A stretch of DNA of 64,000 bases from Leishmania infantum JPCM5. Taxonomy: Eukaryota > Euglenozoa > Kinetoplastea > Trypanosomatida > Trypanosomatidae. How positions within the stretch are numbered: position 1 is the stretch's first letter; the number at the start of each line of letters is the position of its first letter. Below are positions 60,416-64,000 of the stretch, piece by piece. The stretch lies in contig NC_009389.2 of NCBI RefSeq assembly GCF_000002875.2, forward strand, positions 2,501-66,500. The letters run 5' to 3'. The notes beneath the pieces were generated by a model, which was not told where the DNA came from, did not search any database, and saw nothing but the letters and a program-made list of their open reading frames with translations. Made by a program: the position numbers and the translations under genes.

Positions 60416-63400
60416 GGGTGCAGTGAAGTTGTGACGGGCCGCAATCGATGTAGCACGCACAAGACTCAGACACACACACAGGCACACAGACGTGCCTGTG
60501 AACCTCCCTCCAATCATTTCCAGCCCTAACCCCCGGCAAAGGTCTCTTGTTTGTTTCACTCTCTCTCGGCATCTAGACGCTCTCTCTTCCTGCCTGCCTG
60601 CCTTCGTGCACGCCTGCCATCCACGGTTCCCACGCGCACCCACACCCTCCTCCTCCTCCCTGCCTATTATGTGTATAATGCCCCCCCCCCCTCTCTACTC
60701 CTCACGCCCTCGCGTGCTCGCACGCACACCTCCAGTCACAGGAAAGGTATGCAGACTATGGGGCGTATAAATTCATTCTTGCGTGTATTCTCTTACTCGT
60801 GTGTGTGCGTGTCTTCATGCGCAGGCGGGTGTGCTTCACTCCGTTTCGCGATGGTGATCGCTGCTGTCGTTGCCCCCCCCTCTCTTCCCCTCCCTCTCCT
60901 CCCTCCACACACCTTTTCCTTCCTTGGATGCTCCTCTCTTCGTCACGGCGCCCCTGCCCACGCGCCTCGCCGCCCTACCATCGTCGACCGAACCAGGCGC
61001 ACAGGCATACGCATCTACCCACCCACCCTCACACAGACGCACACAACCACGCCTCGATGAAGAGACGGTGCACATGTCTGTACATGTTGTATTGCGTATT
61101 GCGTGCACGTGAGCGTGTGTTCGTGCGTGGATGGGCTTCGCTCTCTCTTCGGTAAGGGTGGGCGGAGGACGGCGGGACAAACAAGACGGCGCCAGCGGGT
61201 GAGGTATGCCTCTAACAGTGAAACAAAGGAAAACATGCAAGCTGCGGCGGTGACGACGCGTGGGCGTGTGGGTGTGGGTGGTGACGCGGAGAGCAGGAGG
61301 TAATTCTGGGATGGACACGTGGAGAGCACCTAAAGCGTATATGCATGTTTATACGTGTGAACACTCACAGGGAAAGACTGGAGTAGGCCTTCCTGTATTC
61401 TCTCCTCACCCTCTGTCTGTCTGACTGTCTGTTCGAGGATGTGTATGGGTGTGTACGTGTTCTGCAGTAGATAACCCGATGAAAGGGCAGGGCCCACTGT
61501 GCATGGATGGACAGATTCGTTGTTGTTGGGGATCGACGAAAAGGAGTGTGCGTGCGTGCAACATGGGGGTGCGTAGTCGAGTGATGTGGTGCTTGAACGC
61601 CGCCCTTCTCCCGCCACCACTCTCCCTCGAGCGTTGCACGTCGGCAACGCCCCACACTCACCTACCCCTACTCGACCTGCTCGCCCACTCTGCGCATGGC
61701 CCTCTCTCTCTGGCATATGCAGGCACATCCTCGCCCTCCCCTTTCCCCTCCTTGTGCAAAGCCTCGCATCTTTTCTTTTCCCGTCGTCGTGCCAGGGTAT
61801 GTCTATGCCCGTGCACGCGTTATGGAGAGGGGGAGGGGGTGGGGCGGTGTAATCTCTCTCTCATTCTGCTTTGGTATCCCTGCATCTCGGTGCTCCTCTC
61901 TTCTAATAGGTTGGCCTTCGCCTCTTCCACCCTTCCCCCACCCCCCCACCACCACCACCTACCTCTGAATGCTCACTGACACGCCACCGCTCACTCCCTT
62001 CTCCCACCCCCACCCCGTCATCATTGCTCGGGGTTGTGGCAGTAGGCGGCTCGATGAAGGCGTGGCTGCAAGCATTACCTACTCCCTTGTCTTCTCACTA
62101 CTCCTATCACCTTGTGCGTGTGTGTGTGTGTGCTCTCCTAACCTTCCAAAAAGAAACGCCTTGAAAGGCAGCAGCGGCGGGCGGGCCCGCACGCGACATC
62201 GCATTCATGGATTCATCCTTATGGTCTTCTCTTGCTTTCACGCACATCCTCACCCCCTCCTCCTCCCGAGCCGCCACCACCTCCGCAATGACGAAAAATG
62301 TGCTTAGCAACACCGTACCTTGTCATGGCGCTCCCTTCTTCCTCTTCCTTTTCTCATCCTCTCTTGTGTGGGTGTTGTCGCTTTCTACCTTGCTCAATTG
62401 AACAACGAATAGCAGGTCACAGTGATGATGTGCGTCTGTCTGTGTGTGTGGGGGGAGGGGGTTGAGCGAGTGAGGGGGGTACATGTCCACCCATCCCCCC
62501 GCCTTCCTTCCCTCCACTCCCTTCTTCTCTCCGTCTGTGTCGTTGATGATGTGCCACTTCGCACGAAGCCGAGGACACACACGCACACACGCAGAGAGAC
62601 GTTTATTCTCTCTCTTTGGACAGACAGACAAGACGTAAAAACGGAAAACAGACGAGGAAGTGGACGCCCATCAGCGCGACAGAGAGAGAGATCGACTGGC
62701 ATCGTGCTCGTCATCATCTCCCTCAGTCCCCAGTCCCGCACGCCTTTCGTGATGGGCATTCGGTTTTCATGTGTGAACGTGTCGCGGCGGGGGGTACAAG
62801 TATCCCCGCTCGTGCACATGCATGTGTATGAGCCCGTATGCTTGTGGTGTGAAGGAGCGGAGGAGGAAGTGGTTTGGGGTGGGGGTGGGCATCATGCCCC
62901 TTCCACCCCGCACCCCTCCTCTTCTGGTGCTCTCACACTCTTTCCCTTACGCTTCCCTGCTCTCTCTCTCTCTTTCCGTCTTTGTGCGTCATGCTGGGGT
63001 GGGGTGGGGTGGGGTGGATGCCATGATGGCCCACGCACATACACACACACACACACACACCGCAGAGGAATACGTGTGTGTGTGTGTCTGTGTGTTGCAT
63101 CGTCTCCATCCTTCCCTCTTGTTTGCGTGTTTGTTCGGCTCATTTTTTTCCGTTTGAGGCGTGTGTGCGTTGTTGTTTTGAACGCCGCGCAGCAGCAGCG
63201 GGGTGGCCCGTGTGGATCGAAGCACCTCTCCCGTCCTATCGCCTCTGCCGGTGACCCAAAGAAGGGCCACGAAAAGAGGAGGGGGAAGCGCCGCCGCACA
63301 CCGAAAGGCGCGCAGCGCACTCGTCGTTTCTTCCGCGTTTCACTTCGAGCATTTCTTCTTCGCTACTTGGCGCGTACTCTCCGATCGCCCCCGTTGCCTA

Positions 63401-63442
63401 CCCCCTCCGATCTTCCCACATCACAGCCACCATCGCTTCCGG
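60416..63442. other. 3-kb spacer after antigen E
   Basis: No gene supported. It holds (CA) and (GT) runs (60470-60482, 62114-62130, 63041-63060), C-runs near 60680 and 61936, and a GGGGT repeat at 62996-63015. Open frames across 62422-63510 read microsatellite and polypyrimidine sequence. Confidence 0.55.
62996..63017 (+). repeat. (GGGGT)4GG tract, G-quadruplex-prone
   Basis: Four GGGGT units followed by GG on the + strand, each with a one-base loop. This pattern meets the usual criterion for an intramolecular four-tier G-quadruplex in DNA or the transcribed RNA. Confidence 0.75.
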
Positions 63443-64000
63443 ATGACACCGCACGCTGCCGTGTTGGCGGTGGCCACTGTCGTCGCGGTGCTGCTGGGCT
63501 ACGGCACTAGGGGCGTATGTGGTTACAACTTCGTGACCATCACCTCCCTCTTCTACGTACCCGGTGCTACGGGCACGCGATCGGAAGACGCGGGTATGTG
63601 TCTGGAGCGTGGCGGGTACCTCGCGACGGAAGCGACCGCGGTGCTGCACGAGGCCGATGTTCAGGCGCTCGAGTCGGAGGGGTTCACCACATACTACGCC
63701 TTCCTCGGCGGTGGTATTGTGCAGCCGTGGCACATGGAAAGCTACGAGATGGGTTTCTGCCCGTTTTCCATCAAGGATCCGGACATCTGGTGGGATACGT
63801 CGTTCAGTCAGACGAATGGCGACAACAACAACTGCTACTGGCGGTGGTCCGTGGGTCGCTGGATCGAGATGCCGTCCACGTCAGGTCTGCCGTACGACGA
63901 GGGAAAGACCGGGATCATCTTCTATCGGGGTCAGAGCACCTTAGGTTACGATCGGCAGGTTAACGGGTTCCCGCTTTTCTTTCCATTCAACCCGCCGATG
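63443..64000 (+). CDS. C-type-lectin-like secreted/surface protein, partial
   Basis: Open from the ATG at 63443 through the right edge (186 codons, no stop), so the 3' end is missing. Residues about 3-26 are a signal sequence (AAVLAVATVVAVLLGYGTRG). The following region has features of a C-type-lectin-like fold: MCLERGGYLATEATAVLHEA (first Cys and the Gly-Tyr-Leu-Ala strand), FTTYYAFLGGG, and NNNCYWRWSVGRWIEM, which parallels the Cys-Trp-x-Trp-Ser-x-Gly motif near the sugar site. Canonical Ca2+/sugar motifs (EPN or QPD, and WND) are not seen in the visible part. Being next to the surface-antigen array, it is probably another surface protein. The lectin call is pattern-based. Confidence 0.7.
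   Translation, partial: MTPHAAVLAVATVVAVLLGYGTRGVCGYNFVTITSLFYVPGATGTRSEDAGMCLERGGYLATEATAVLHEADVQALESEGFTTYYAFLGGGIVQPWHMESYEMGFCPFSIKDPDIWWDTSFSQTNGDNNNCYWRWSVGRWIEMPSTSGLPYDEGKTGIIFYRGQSTLGYDRQVNGFPLFFPFNPPM

Larger units (their letters stand above)
3749..64000 (+). other. One-strand directional gene cluster (polycistronic unit)
   Basis: Every supported gene from the Ca2+-ATPase to the truncated lectin-like gene is on the + strand, with no visible intron and with pyrimidine-rich spacers. This is the organisation known for trypanosomatids, where RNA polymerase II makes long precursors that are cut by trans-splicing of a spliced leader and polyadenylation. No strand switch is seen inside the window, so the unit probably continues past the right edge. 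Individual promoters are not expected. Confidence 0.8.

Noticed and set aside
62422..63510. 362-codon open frame before the lectin-like gene
   Set aside because: Encodes microsatellites and polypyrimidine sequence, and overlaps the better supported signal-peptide gene in another frame.
1..64000. tRNA, rRNA, spliced-leader RNA or CRISPR arrays
   Set aside because: I looked for tRNA box motifs, spliced-leader-like repeats and regularly spaced repeats and saw none that hold up. A tRNAscan and Infernal run would be decisive.

Overview
The window looks like a piece of a trypanosomatid nuclear chromosome, most probably Leishmania or a very close relative. Every supported gene lies on the + strand with no visible intron. 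Gaps between genes are long, pyrimidine-rich and full of (GT)n/(CA)n tracts, as expected of a polycistronic unit matured by trans-splicing. Three SIDER-type retroposon remnants are present. A 262-residue small subunit of the split kinetoplastid topoisomerase IB carries its SKxxY tyrosine at residue 222, as described for the L. donovani small subunit on chromosome 4. Together with a SERCA-type Ca2+-ATPase as first gene, this suggests the chromosome-4 left-arm region. The species cannot be fixed from the sequence alone.

Layout. 1-3748: T/G-rich leader with no supported gene. 3749-6820: SERCA Ca2+-ATPase. 7059-7563: SIDER2-like element. 7877-9812: folate/biopterin transporter pseudogene broken by stops and frameshifts. 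11767-14010: cyclic-nucleotide phosphodiesterase-like protein lacking key metal ligands. 15002-15223: small one-TM protein. 15727-17046: two-CCCH zinc-finger protein. 17047-21079: 4-kb gap with an inverted SIDER2. 21080-21583: rhodanese-like protein without the catalytic Cys. 22723-24312: charged coiled-coil protein. 26425-27213: topoisomerase IB small subunit. 28153-28890: METTL13/CSKMT-type methyltransferase. 29577-30053: short coiled-coil protein with a possible mitochondrial presequence. 31150-36768: 1872-residue helical-repeat protein. 36898-37307: third SIDER. 37922-39655: KAR5/GEX1/Brambleberry-type nuclear-fusion protein. 40757-41800: coiled-coil protein. 42460-43458: exosome subunit RRP40. 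44422-44898 and 45861-47171: unknown proteins.

47665 to about 60415 is an array of five secreted or GPI-anchored cysteine-rich surface-antigen-like genes. They are mosaics: leaders, N-terminal beta-helix-like domains, CxxC tails and 3' UTRs are shared in different combinations. The window ends inside a signal-peptide protein with C-type-lectin-like features (63443 to the edge).

The genes do not form a functional operon; co-transcription here reflects trypanosomatid genome organisation, and regulation is expected to be post-transcriptional. The most notable items are the karyogamy-protein homologue, the catalytically degenerate phosphodiesterase, the chimeric surface antigens, and the near-identical cores of the three SIDERs in direct and inverted orientation.
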